This document shows, one piece after another, positions 1 to 7,826 of a stretch of 44,969 bases of DNA. The translations under genes and the position numbers were made by a program. The DNA is from Ruminococcaceae bacterium UBA2857 (GTDB lineage Bacteria; Bacillota; Clostridia; Oscillospirales; Acutalibacteraceae). Within the stretch, counting starts at the first letter, position 1. Each line of letters opens with the position of its first letter. The notes beneath the pieces are model-generated. The model saw nothing but the letters and a program-made list of their open reading frames with translations, did no database searches and was not told where the DNA came from. The stretch lies in the NCBI GenBank assembly GCA_002350705.1, contig DEFH01000027.1, positions 1-44,969 of the forward strand. Reading direction: 5' to 3'.

Positions 1-279
<279 letters not shown>

Positions 280-343
280 TATTAACTTGGTTCGCTTTTG
301 CTCAGTCTTTATTCAGTTTTCAGGGTGCGAACCCTTTCATATA

Positions 344-371
344 AATCCTGTCTTAACGGACAGGATTTTTT
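344..371 (+). terminator. Rho-independent terminator of the rRNA operon
   Basis: A nine-base-pair stem (AATCCTGTC pairing with GACAGGATT) with a six-base loop is followed directly by a run of T. It lies about 65 bases after the 23S 3' end and is the likely end of the rRNA transcript. Confidence 0.85.
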
Positions 372-396
372 ATTTGCTGAAAAATATTATTTATTT

Positions 397-424
397 TTGT
401 AGAATTTTACATGAAAAATATACT
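397..424 (+). promoter_or_regulatory. Candidate promoter for the CAP-domain gene
   Basis: TTGTAG at 397-402 and TATACT at 419-424 are separated by 16 bases, about 75 bases before the start codon at 500. The -35 match is only partial, so this is tentative. Confidence 0.4.
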
Positions 425-499
425 GAAAAACAATAGATTTTTACTGTGATTTGTGATAGGATTAAATCAAAGAAAATTTTATCTAAAGGAGGCTAAATT

Positions 500-1558
500 A
501 TGAAAGAAAAATTTTTAAGGAAGATTCTGGCTTTGTCTATGGCAGTTGCAATGACATTGGGAATTTCATGCAGTGCGGCAGCTGTGACGAATGCAGCGGA
601 AGCATCGGTTGTGCTGCTTACGGCAGTTCGGGAATTGACTAATGATTCCACAATTTCAGCCGGTGTAATATCATACGGAAAAACCGTCACGGTCAACGCC
701 AAGGCAAACGGAGGAACAGGCAGTTATACCTATTCTGTGCTTTATAAGAAAAAATCGGATGAAAAATAGGTGACAAAACAGAAATTCATTGAAAACTCCA
801 AGGTGGTTATAAAACCCGCAAAGGAAACAGAATATGATTTGTGCGTGAAAGTCAGGGATTCATCAGGAAAAATAGTAAAAAAATATTTCACTTTCAAGGT
901 AAATCCCGAGCTGAAAAACAATTCGGTCATATCGAAAACGACAGTTGTATATGGTGAAAGCTTGAAAGTGTATGGTCGTGCAGAGGGCGGCGTGGGAAAA
1001 TATATGTATGCTGTGTATTACAAAAAAGCATCGGATGAAAGCTGGACTACCAAGCAGAGCTACAGCAGAAATACAGTAGTTTCCATAAAGCCTGCAAAAG
1101 CTGTAAATTATAATGTATGTGTCAAGATACAGGACGAACAGGGAACTGTTGTCAAAAAATATTTTGATTTTACCGTAAAAGTGGATAATGTTAAAGAGGT
1201 TATCAGGCTCACAAATGAGGAAAGGCAGAAAGTCGGTGTCGGCTTGCTTACCCAGGATGCCGATCTTACGGCAGCCGCAAATAAAAGAGCAGAAGAAATC
1301 GTAGAGTCATTTTCACATACACGTCCCGACGGTACAAGCTGTTTCACTGTATTGGACGATTATAATGTACGTTATTGGTCGGCAGGTGAAAATATTGCCT
1401 ATGGTTACGGAACTCCCGCAAGTGTGATGAACAGTTGGATGAATTCCGAGGGACACAGGGAAAATATCCTTGATTCCTATTTTTCTCATATAGGTGTCGG
1501 ATGTTACGAAAAGAACGGCAGAAAATATTGGGTACAGATTTTTGCGAAACTGAGATGA
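500..1558 (+). pseudogene. Secreted CAP/SCP-domain protein with two Ig-like repeats, interrupted by an in-frame amber codon
   Basis: ATG at 500 follows AAAGGAGG (485-492). The product begins with a signal peptide (residues 1 to about 33), then two copies of an about 85-residue repeat with a GGxGxYxY core, then a C-terminal CAP (SCP/PR-1, YkwD-like) domain with the expected HTRPDG, GENIAYG and GHRENIL motifs. Reading stops at TAG 767-769 and continues in the same frame to 1558. Aligning the two repeats puts the TAG exactly where the second copy has tryptophan (SDESWTTKQ against SDEK*VTKQ), so one TGG-to-TAG change explains it. No frameshift is present and the rest looks intact. TAG is a normal stop elsewhere here (tsaD ends in TAG). 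Alternatives are a fresh nonsense mutation, suppression or a sequencing error. A separate downstream protein from GTG 770 would lack a signal peptide and is unlikely. Confidence 0.8.
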
Positions 1559-1568
1559 AAATAAAAAA

Positions 1569-1621
1569 TACCGCTGATTTTTAACTCAAAAATCAGCGGT
1601 AAATTTTTTTGTTTTTTTTTT
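1569..1621 (+). terminator. Rho-independent terminator after the CAP gene
   Basis: A 13-base-pair stem (TACCGCTGATTTT pairing with AAAATCAGCGGTA, 1569-1601) is followed by long T runs at 1604-1621. It separates the CAP gene from the sigma factor gene. Confidence 0.9.
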
Positions 1622-1680
1622 AAAGCATTGCACGAAAACGGAACAGCAATATCGTTATATAAGTGAAAGGAGGATTTCAC

Positions 1681-2172
1681 TTGAAAAACAATCTCGTCGA
1701 CGAAAAAGAACGCCCTGCATTGATAGAAACGGCTGTCCGTGAAAATGCAGACATGATATACAGGATAGCCTATCAGAATACAGGAAATCATGCTGACGCA
1801 CAAGACATTTTACAGGAGGTCAGTATTGCTCTTGTGACAAAAAATGCTCCGCTCAACGACAAAGAACATCTGAAAAGGTGGCTGGTGAGGGTGACTGTCA
1901 ATAAATGCCGTGACTTGTACAGACATAAAAAGCGTACACAAACAGAACCCCTTGAAGATTACATAAATACACCCTCACAGTCCCCAAACAATGCTTTGGA
2001 AGAAATATTCAGTCTGCCTGAAAAGTACAGGACGGTGATATACTTGTATTACTATGAAAACTTCACTTTGCAGGATATTGCGGATACACTGGGCAAAAAG
2101 CTGAATACCGTCAGTTCCGATTTGCAGAGGGCAAGAAAAAAACTGAAAAAATTTCTGACAGAGGAGGAGTAA
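1681..2172 (+). CDS. ECF-type RNA polymerase sigma factor
   Basis: About 163 residues, the usual size of an extracytoplasmic-function sigma factor. Region 2 is recognisable around residues 15-50 (DMIYRIAYQ, DAQDILQEV) and region 4 around 105-155 (LPEKYRTVIYLYY, LQDIADTLGKKLNTVSSDL helix-turn-helix, RARKKLKK). I place the start at TTG 1681, seven bases after AAAGGAGG (1666-1673). An upstream GTG at 1663 would swallow the ribosome binding site. The downstream gene begins four bases after the stop and encodes a single-pass membrane protein, the classic sigma/anti-sigma pairing. The regulon and inducing signal cannot be read from the sequence, and no convincing autoregulated ECF promoter was identified upstream. 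Confidence 0.9.
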   Translation: MKNNLVDEKERPALIETAVRENADMIYRIAYQNTGNHADAQDILQEVSIALVTKNAPLNDKEHLKRWLVRVTVNKCRDLYRHKKRTQTEPLEDYINTPSQSPNNALEEIFSLPEKYRTVIYLYYYENFTLQDIADTLGKKLNTVSSDLQRARKKLKKFLTEEE

Positions 2173-2176
2173 TACC

Positions 2177-3556
2177 ATGAGAAAAAACGAATATACAAAA
2201 CAACTGTCCGAGATAAAAGCACCTCCGTCAGCTGTTGAAAAAGCAATTAAAGCGGCTTTGGAAGCCGATAAAAACAGAAAGGAAGTTGTTGTTATGCCTA
2301 AGAAGTCAAAGATCATAAGGATAGTTTCCGCAGCAGCGGCTTGTGCAGTCGTTGCAGGGGGTGTTGTTCTGGCATCGAATCTTCACAACAGTCCCGCACC
2401 TGTCATTCAAGAACATTCCGTAACCTCGCAGGCAAGTGTGAAAAATTCTTTTTCGCTGATCGTCAATGCGGCTGAACTTACGGAAGAAAATACCGTAGGT
2501 ATTTCGGAACTCAATATGTCAGGTGTAAACATTATGGGCAATGAGGCTATTAGTATTGAGCGTGTGGACATTGACGATAAAACATACAAATTTCGTGCAG
2601 TGTGGTATCCGACAATCAATTTTCCCGTTGTATGCAGGGGGAACGGCATAGAAAGCATAACATACAAAATAAATAATGCCCTGTTCGTGCCCCATAAAAA
2701 CGTGCAGTTTATGGAGGAAAAATCCGAAAAAAGTACGCCGTTATCGGACTATTACGATGGCATAGAATGGAACAGTAATAATAACACATATAACGCTTTT
2801 ACAGTATCGTATGACGAGCAGTTGAAAGCCGACAGTGTTGCTTATATCGCTCTGAAGCCGACTTCTTCACTGAATATTCCAAATGATGATGAGTTGACAA
2901 GACGTGCTCTGGAATATCTTGAAAATATACCGAGCTTTGATGAATTTGTTGATTTCAGAAACGGCGGCAAATACCCCGAATTGAGAAATGCACTTTTCAA
3001 AGCCGAAATACAGGATGTTACGGTAGATATAACCATCAACTACACTGACGGCACCAATACAACCCATACCATTGCATTTATCGGGAAAGACAGTATCGAC
3101 GGCATTTCCATGCCTGTTGAAGTGACCTTTGTTTCGGAGCTTTCTCCCCAAGAAAAGGCCGCCGTCAAGGGAAGCAGCGAATATCAGCCGAAATATAAAC
3201 TGACTTTGGAGAAAACCAAAGAGATCATTGCCGAAGCATTGGAGCAGGAAAAGGGAGCGGAAAATACAGATTCTTATTATTTAGTGACCGTTCCGAGGTA
3301 TATACAAGACAAAATATCGGAGATACAGCAAACTCCCGACCGTACCGAAGGCTCTGACCTTACCCCCGATTATATGCAGGGAAAGCCTGTATTGAGATAT
3401 TACTATGCGATAGATGCCAAACAGTTTGAGTATTGCCATAAGGCGATAGCAACATCCGGGACGGCTCAATATGTTGTTTATCAGGAATATGATGATGACC
3501 ATAATATTGTAAAATCGGAAGTTTTATATGATATGCTCTCTTATGCCGAAAGCTGA
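2177..3556 (+). CDS. Putative membrane-anchored anti-sigma factor
   Basis: 459 residues. A charged cytoplasmic N-terminus of about 45 residues is followed by one transmembrane segment (about 46-67, IVSAAAACAVVAGGVVLAS) and a large extracytoplasmic domain of about 390 residues. This topology, and its position four bases after an ECF sigma factor with its ribosome binding site inside the sigma gene's end, is typical of anti-sigma factors that hold the sigma at the membrane. No zinc-binding HxxxCxxC (ZAS) motif is visible in the N-terminus. The architecture resembles Clostridial DUF4179-type proteins, but that family call is from memory. The role as anti-sigma is inferred from context; the external domain is not recognised. 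Confidence 0.7.
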   Translation: MRKNEYTKQLSEIKAPPSAVEKAIKAALEADKNRKEVVVMPKKSKIIRIVSAAAACAVVAGGVVLASNLHNSPAPVIQEHSVTSQASVKNSFSLIVNAAELTEENTVGISELNMSGVNIMGNEAISIERVDIDDKTYKFRAVWYPTINFPVVCRGNGIESITYKINNALFVPHKNVQFMEEKSEKSTPLSDYYDGIEWNSNNNTYNAFTVSYDEQLKADSVAYIALKPTSSLNIPNDDELTRRALEYLENIPSFDEFVDFRNGGKYPELRNALFKAEIQDVTVDITINYTDGTNTTHTIAFIGKDSIDGISMPVEVTFVSELSPQEKAAVKGSSEYQPKYKLTLEKTKEIIAEALEQEKGAENTDSYYLVTVPRYIQDKISEIQQTPDRTEGSDLTPDYMQGKPVLRYYYAIDAKQFEYCHKAIATSGTAQYVVYQEYDDDHNIVKSEVLYDMLSYAES

Positions 3557-3604
3557 GAACATCATGCCGTTTTCGGCAGGCGAAACCTTTTCCGAAAAAA
3601 GTGC

Positions 3605-3633
3605 TTGATTATTCAGGAAAAATGCTTTATAAT
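3605..3633 (+). promoter_or_regulatory. Sigma-A promoter of prfC
   Basis: TTGATT (3605-3610), a 17-base spacer and a perfect TATAAT (3628-3633). It lies inside the open frame upstream of the real prfC start, which shows that the apparent N-terminal extension is not translated and that prfC is transcribed independently of the sigma/anti-sigma pair. Confidence 0.8.
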
Positions 3634-3669
3634 GAAACACTGGAAATCATATGGATGGAGGAAATTGTC

Positions 3670-5256
3670 TTGCCTACTAACAGAGAGTTGATTGAAAAAA
3701 GAAGAACTTTTGCGATTATTTCGCACCCTGATGCGGGTAAAACCACTTTGACTGAAAAGCTGCTGCTTTATACGGGAACGATTCAGACCGCCGGCTCTGT
3801 CAAGGGCAAAAAATCCGATAAACACGCTGTCTCTGACTGGATGGAAATTGAAAAACAAAGAGGTATTTCCGTTACTTCATCCGTCATGCAGTTTAATTAT
3901 AACGGCTATTGCGTGAATATTATTGATACTCCCGGACATCAGGACTTTTCCGAGGACACATATCGTACACTGATGGCGGCTGACTCTGCTGTCATGGTCA
4001 TTGATGCTTCCAAAGGTGTCGAGGCTCAGACGAGAAAACTTTTCAAAGTCTGCCTGCTCCGTGACATTCCGATTTTCACGTTTATCAATAAGATGGACAG
4101 GGAAGCAAAAAGCCCTTATGAACTGATGGACGATATTGAGGAAGTGCTGGGAATTCATACTTGTCCGATGAACTGGCCGATCGGATGCGGCAAGGATTTC
4201 AAAGGGGTGTATGACTTTGCAAGCAAGGAAATTCTGGCTTTCACCGCCAACAACGGTCAGAAAGAAGTTGCAATGGACGAACTCAAGGCAGATGATCCGA
4301 ATCTGGATGAAAGAATCGGAGATACACTGGCTCAGACACTCCGTGATGATATAGAACTGCTGGAGGGGGCAGGTGATGAACTGGATTTGGATGCCGTGCG
4401 TCACGGCAAGCTGACACCTGTATTTTTCGGTTCGGCTCTGACAAACTTCGGTGTAGAACCGTTTTTGGCTGACTTCCTCAAAATGACGACACCTCCTCTG
4501 CCGAGAAATACCGTCAACGGTGAAGTCGATCCCTTTGAAGATGCCTTTTCCGCCTTTGTCTTTAAAATACAGGCGAATATGAATAAGGCTCACCGTGACA
4601 GAATCGCATTTATGCGGATATGCTCGGGACGTTATGACAAGTCTATGGAAGTGTATCATGTGCAGGGTGAAAAGAAAATGCGTCTTTCTCAGCCGCAGCA
4701 GCTGATGGCTCAGGACAGGGAAGTCATTGACGAAGCCTATGCAGGTGATATTATCGGTGTGTTTGATCCGGGCATTTTTTCCATAGGCGATACCGTATGC
4801 TCTCCGTCCAAAAAGGTACAGTTTGAGGGAATCCCGACCTTTGCCCCCGAACACTTTGCGAGAGTCCGCATTAAAGACACCATGAAACGCAAACAGTTTG
4901 TCAAGGGTATGTCACAGATTGCTCAGGAGGGTGCTATCCAGATTTTTCAGAATCTCGGAGGCGGCATGGAAGAAGTCATTGTAGGTGTTGTCGGTGTTCT
5001 CCAGTTTGAAGTTCTCGAATACAGAATGAAAAATGAATATAATGTCGATATTATTCTTGAAAATATGCCTTATGAGTTAATCCGCTGGATCGGTAACGAG
5101 GATATTGATCCCAAAACACTTAATCTGACATCCGATACCAAACGAATACAGGACCTGAAAGGAAAGCATTTGCTGTTGTTCTCCAGCGAGTGGAATATCA
5201 ACTGGGCTTTGGAACATAACAAAGAGCTGATCCTGACGGATTTCAGCAAAAACTGA
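3670..5256 (+). CDS. prfC: Peptide chain release factor 3 (RF3)
   Basis: A translational GTPase that recycles release factors RF1 and RF2 from terminating ribosomes. Starting at TTG 3670 gives 528 residues, the normal RF3 length; GGAGG at 3657-3661 sits eight bases upstream, and a promoter lies within the longer frame. GTPase motifs are all present: P-loop SHPDAGKTT near residue 18, switch I RGISVTSS, switch II DTPGHQDF, and NKMD for guanine specificity. The RTFAIISHPDAGKTTLTEK start and the insertion DFKGVYD after the G domain are RF3-like rather than EF-G-like. The gene appears to be a single-gene unit with its own promoter and a terminator at 5264. Confidence 0.96.
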   Translation: MPTNRELIEKRRTFAIISHPDAGKTTLTEKLLLYTGTIQTAGSVKGKKSDKHAVSDWMEIEKQRGISVTSSVMQFNYNGYCVNIIDTPGHQDFSEDTYRTLMAADSAVMVIDASKGVEAQTRKLFKVCLLRDIPIFTFINKMDREAKSPYELMDDIEEVLGIHTCPMNWPIGCGKDFKGVYDFASKEILAFTANNGQKEVAMDELKADDPNLDERIGDTLAQTLRDDIELLEGAGDELDLDAVRHGKLTPVFFGSALTNFGVEPFLADFLKMTTPPLPRNTVNGEVDPFEDAFSAFVFKIQANMNKAHRDRIAFMRICSGRYDKSMEVYHVQGEKKMRLSQPQQLMAQDREVIDEAYAGDIIGVFDPGIFSIGDTVCSPSKKVQFEGIPTFAPEHFARVRIKDTMKRKQFVKGMSQIAQEGAIQIFQNLGGGMEEVIVGVVGVLQFEVLEYRMKNEYNVDIILENMPYELIRWIGNEDIDPKTLNLTSDTKRIQDLKGKHLLLFSSEWNINWALEHNKELILTDFSKN

Positions 5257-5263
5257 TGATTCA

Positions 5264-5294
5264 AATGAGTTCGTATCATACGGACTCATTTTTT
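5264..5294. terminator. Terminator after prfC
   Basis: AATGAGT (5264-5270) pairs with ACTCATT, with an inner CGTA/TACG stem, followed by a T run ending at 5294. It lies between convergent prfC and the minus-strand membrane protein gene, whose stop codon it touches. The T run favours the plus direction. Confidence 0.8.
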
Positions 5295-5817
5295 ATTGAA
5301 ACGGAAAAAACGGCGGCGGAAACACACTCGCAAATAACAGCATTGTAAAAAATCCCACGAATGAAATGAAAATCGGTATCCAAAATAATTCCATACGGTA
5401 TTTTGTACCGTAAAGCCAATGCGAAAGATATTCTGCTATCGCCAGTGCCGAAAAAATGCAGAGATATGGAACCATGTCATTTTTCGGTGCAAAAAACAGC
5501 ATACTCACCGACATCACGGCAAAACCATGCAGCATGAAAATCCTTGCACATACAAAATGCAGTAAAGACGGTCTTAAACACGACAATTCAATGAATGTCC
5601 ATAAAATATAGACCAGTGCAAACGGCTTTGTCATTTCCCAGGGACTGCTTCCCACACTCGACACCAATAAACTCCATGCGGTATGTCCCGAAACTTCATA
5701 GGCAATATGTATTACATAGCCGCATACAAACATTCCCACGGTACTGACTGTCCAAAAATATTTCCTCCACACTGTTCTGACACCCCCAGAGCATTTTATG
5801 CCGCAGTGCGTCACCAT
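5293..5817 (-). CDS. Multi-pass membrane protein, DUF6512-like
   Basis: A strongly hydrophobic protein of about 174 residues with four to five predicted membrane segments. The motif SSPWEMTKPFALVY, followed by WTFIE, resembles the PWE-x-x-K signature I associate with the DUF6512 family of Clostridial membrane proteins. The open frame extends to 5895, but that would overlap the upstream gene by 52 bases. ATG at 5817 has a G-rich AGGCGG upstream and lies 26 bases after the stop of the preceding small gene, so I prefer it. Function unknown. It is probably co-transcribed with the 5844-6104 gene. Confidence 0.65.
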   Translation of the reverse strand: MVTHCGIKCSGGVRTVWRKYFWTVSTVGMFVCGYVIHIAYEVSGHTAWSLLVSSVGSSPWEMTKPFALVYILWTFIELSCLRPSLLHFVCARIFMLHGFAVMSVSMLFFAPKNDMVPYLCIFSALAIAEYLSHWLYGTKYRMELFWIPIFISFVGFFTMLLFASVFPPPFFPFQ

Positions 5818-5843
5818 TATGACCGCCTGCGGCACAAAATATC

Positions 5844-6104
5844 TCAGAGCATACAAAACAATGCCGTAACCAATCCTCCTGCCACTGCCGCACACAACAA
5901 CATTACAATGCTTTTCAATTTTCCTGTCTTTGCTTTCATGGCAGAGGGAATATCCATTTCTTTGAGCATTTTCCTTGCCTCATCTTCCAGAATGGCCCTC
6001 TGTACAGACGCATATTCCGGCTTGACAATCAATATCGCCCGTTCATAGTATTCATTGCCTGTCTCATGCAGTTCTATCATGGTATGATTGACTCCTTTTA
6101 TCAT
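5844..6104 (-). CDS. Small tail-anchored protein of unknown function
   Basis: 86 residues: a soluble, acidic N-terminal half (ELHETGNEYYERAILIVKPE, then an EDEARKMLKEMD helix) and one C-terminal hydrophobic segment (about 67-86, SIVMLLCAAVAGGLVTALF) ending at the C-terminus, a tail-anchor layout. ATG at 6104 has AGGAGG nine bases upstream. First gene of a likely two-gene minus-strand unit with the DUF6512-like gene. I do not recognise the family. Confidence 0.7.
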   Translation of the reverse strand: MIKGVNHTMIELHETGNEYYERAILIVKPEYASVQRAILEDEARKMLKEMDIPSAMKAKTGKLKSIVMLLCAAVAGGLVTALFCML

Positions 6105-6119
6105 GTGTTGTGTCCTCCT

Positions 6120-6138
6120 ATGAGTAAAGTATACTCAT
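6120..6138 (-). promoter_or_regulatory. Inverted repeat and candidate -10 of the small tail-anchored gene
   Basis: ATGAGT and ACTCAT form an inverted repeat with a seven-base centre (6120-6138). On the minus strand it overlaps TATACT (6128-6133), a good -10 sequence 24 bases before the start codon. The matching -35 (TCAAAA) is poor, which could mean that an activator is needed. It could be an operator. Confidence 0.4.
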
Positions 6139-6199
6139 ATTCTGAACGCATTTTGAGGGCTTTAAACAGTCTGTTTTTTGCGTTTATACTAACTGTAAT

Positions 6200-6314
6200 G
6201 TTGAAAACTATGTTAAAAAGGTTGAAAACTTCGTGAAAAACGGTTGATAACTCTGTTGAAAGGGTTGAAAAACACTGGTTTTTGACCATTTTAACTTAAA
6301 AAACAGTTTTCAAC
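6200..6314. repeat. Helically phased array of a GTTGAAAAC 9-mer
   Basis: GTTGAAAAC occurs at 6200 and 6221. One-mismatch copies are GTTGATAAC at 6243 and GTTGAAAAA at 6264, and an exact inverted copy, GTTTTCAAC, is at 6306. Start-to-start distances are 21, 22, 21 and 42 bases, that is two (or four) helical turns, so all copies face the same side of the DNA. This is what a cooperative protein-binding array looks like. The binding protein is unknown. Confidence 0.6.
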
Positions 6315-6558
6315 TTTACCGAATCGTTTTCATTTCTGACCAAAATACAACGATTTGTATTTTTAATTTGTCAAGTATTTTTTTATATTTTTTCTGTTAC
6401 TTTTTCGGATTGGACGGATTTTCATACGGAATTCTGTCTTTTTTCAACGAAATCCGGTTTTTATTTTTCTCCGTTACCGACAAATCGGAATTCATAATTT
6501 TATGCAAAATTACTGTAATTTTTGTCGGATTTTTCTGTCCGGCAGAGTGTTTTCTCAA

Positions 6559-6587
6559 TTGACATTATCCGTCTGTTAGAGTAAAAT
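6559..6587 (+). promoter_or_regulatory. Sigma-A promoter of the alr-polA-tsaD operon
   Basis: Perfect TTGACA (6559-6564), a 17-base spacer and TAAAAT (6582-6587). The start codon of alr follows 32 bases after the -10, so the leader is short. Confidence 0.85.
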
Positions 6588-6619
6588 AAATCTTATAACA
6601 CATACAAGGGGTTTTAATT

Positions 6620-7822
6620 ATGAATACCTATTTGAGAAGAACCTGGGCAGAAGTCGATATTGATGCCATTAAACATAATTTCGATGCCATCAAAAAGGCC
6701 GTCAGTTCCAAAGCACAAATCATGTGTGTCATCAAGGCGGACGCTTACGGACACGGTGCCGTATTTCTGGGAAAACTCTATGAAAAAATGGGGGCTCACA
6801 GATTTGCCGTCTCCAATATCGAGGAGGCAATGCAGCTTCGTGAAAACGGCATTACACTGCCCATTCTCATACTGGGCTATACTCCTGCTTTCATGGCGAA
6901 AATGCTGGCTGACAACCATATCAGTCAGGCAGTTTTCAGTGAGGACTATGCCAGAGAACTCTCAGATTATGCTTACAAAGAGGATGTTACTGTGAAAATT
7001 CACATCAAGCTCGATACAGGTATGAGCCGTATCGGTTTCATGTATCAGAATATCCGCCGTGACAACTTCTCTCTCAAACAGATCGAAAATGTCTGTCGTC
7101 TGCCCTGTCTTGAAACAGAGGGGATTTTTACACACTTTGCCGTCTCTGATGAGGGTGACGAGGGCAAAGAGGCTACCATGCACCAGTTCAGGTGTTTTTC
7201 GGATGCAGTCAACAAACTGATTACAGCAGGTCTGCATTTCAATGTCATTCACTGCTCTAACAGCGGTGCCATTATTGACTACAAAGAGGCACATTTTGAC
7301 TGTGTGAGAGCAGGTATTATCTTATACGGACTTTCTCCCTCGTCAAAGCTTGAGGGCAAACTTGACTTACAGCCTGCTATGCAAATCAAAAGTGTTATCG
7401 CACAAATTAAAATGGTTGCTCCCGATACGCCTGTCAGCTATGGCGGTACCTATGTGACAAAGAAAATTGCGAAAATTGCTACCGTTCCTATCGGCTATGC
7501 GGACGGCTATACGAGAAGTTTAAGCAACCGTGCCTATATGACCGTCAACGGACAAAAAGCCCCCGTCATCGGCAGAGTTTGTATGGACCAGCTTATGATT
7601 GACATCAGCGATATTCCCGATGTCAAGGTCGGTGATGAAGTGACGGTGATCGGCGACGGCAAAAATAATACATTCTCTTTTGATGAAATGGCAAAACTGA
7701 CAGGTACTATCAATTATGAACTGGTCTGCCTTGTCGGAAAGAGAGTTCCCAGAGTCTATATCCATCACGGAAAGAATGTCGGCATTATGGACAGTATCAG
7801 ACCGCAGTTGAATGAGGAGTGA
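6620..7822 (+). CDS. alr: Alanine racemase
   Basis: A PLP enzyme that interconverts L- and D-alanine for peptidoglycan. 400 residues, close to the family norm. The PLP lysine is K39 in VIKADAYGHG, and the opposing catalytic tyrosine is Y274 in VSYGGTY. The fold-III motifs IKLDTGMSRIG and GRVCMDQLMID are intact. ATG 6620 follows AAGGGG by nine bases. First gene of a tight operon: the stop at 7820-7822 is four bases before polA. The pairing with DNA repair and tRNA-modification genes is probably driven by housekeeping expression rather than shared chemistry. Confidence 0.96.
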   Translation: MNTYLRRTWAEVDIDAIKHNFDAIKKAVSSKAQIMCVIKADAYGHGAVFLGKLYEKMGAHRFAVSNIEEAMQLRENGITLPILILGYTPAFMAKMLADNHISQAVFSEDYARELSDYAYKEDVTVKIHIKLDTGMSRIGFMYQNIRRDNFSLKQIENVCRLPCLETEGIFTHFAVSDEGDEGKEATMHQFRCFSDAVNKLITAGLHFNVIHCSNSGAIIDYKEAHFDCVRAGIILYGLSPSSKLEGKLDLQPAMQIKSVIAQIKMVAPDTPVSYGGTYVTKKIAKIATVPIGYADGYTRSLSNRAYMTVNGQKAPVIGRVCMDQLMIDISDIPDVKVGDEVTVIGDGKNNTFSFDEMAKLTGTINYELVCLVGKRVPRVYIHHGKNVGIMDSIRPQLNEE

Positions 7823-7826
7823 TAAC

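Larger units (their letters stand above)
6105..6619. other. AT-rich divergent intergenic region of 515 bases
   Basis: This gap separates the minus-strand small gene (start 6104) from alr (start 6620). It holds the candidate -10/inverted repeat at 6120-6138, the phased 9-mer array at 6200-6314 and the alr promoter at 6559-6587. The stretch 6320-6550 is very T-rich on the plus strand with no convincing gene. Its 64-residue open frame (6368-6562) has no ribosome binding site and a low-complexity Phe-rich product. Confidence 0.7.

Noticed and set aside
770..1558. Separate CAP-domain gene starting at GTG 770
   Set aside because: It would start in mid-repeat, without a signal peptide or ribosome binding site. 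An interrupted single gene fits better.
3877..4854. 325-codon open frame antisense to prfC
   Set aside because: All RF3 motifs are in the sense frame; no initiation signal or recognisable product.
6101..6289. 62-codon minus-strand frame made largely of the phased repeat, overlapping the next start as ATGA
   Set aside because: No ribosome binding site before its ATG, and its pseudo-heptad product follows from the 21-base DNA repeat. A DNA-binding array explains it better, though a tiny leader peptide is not fully excluded.
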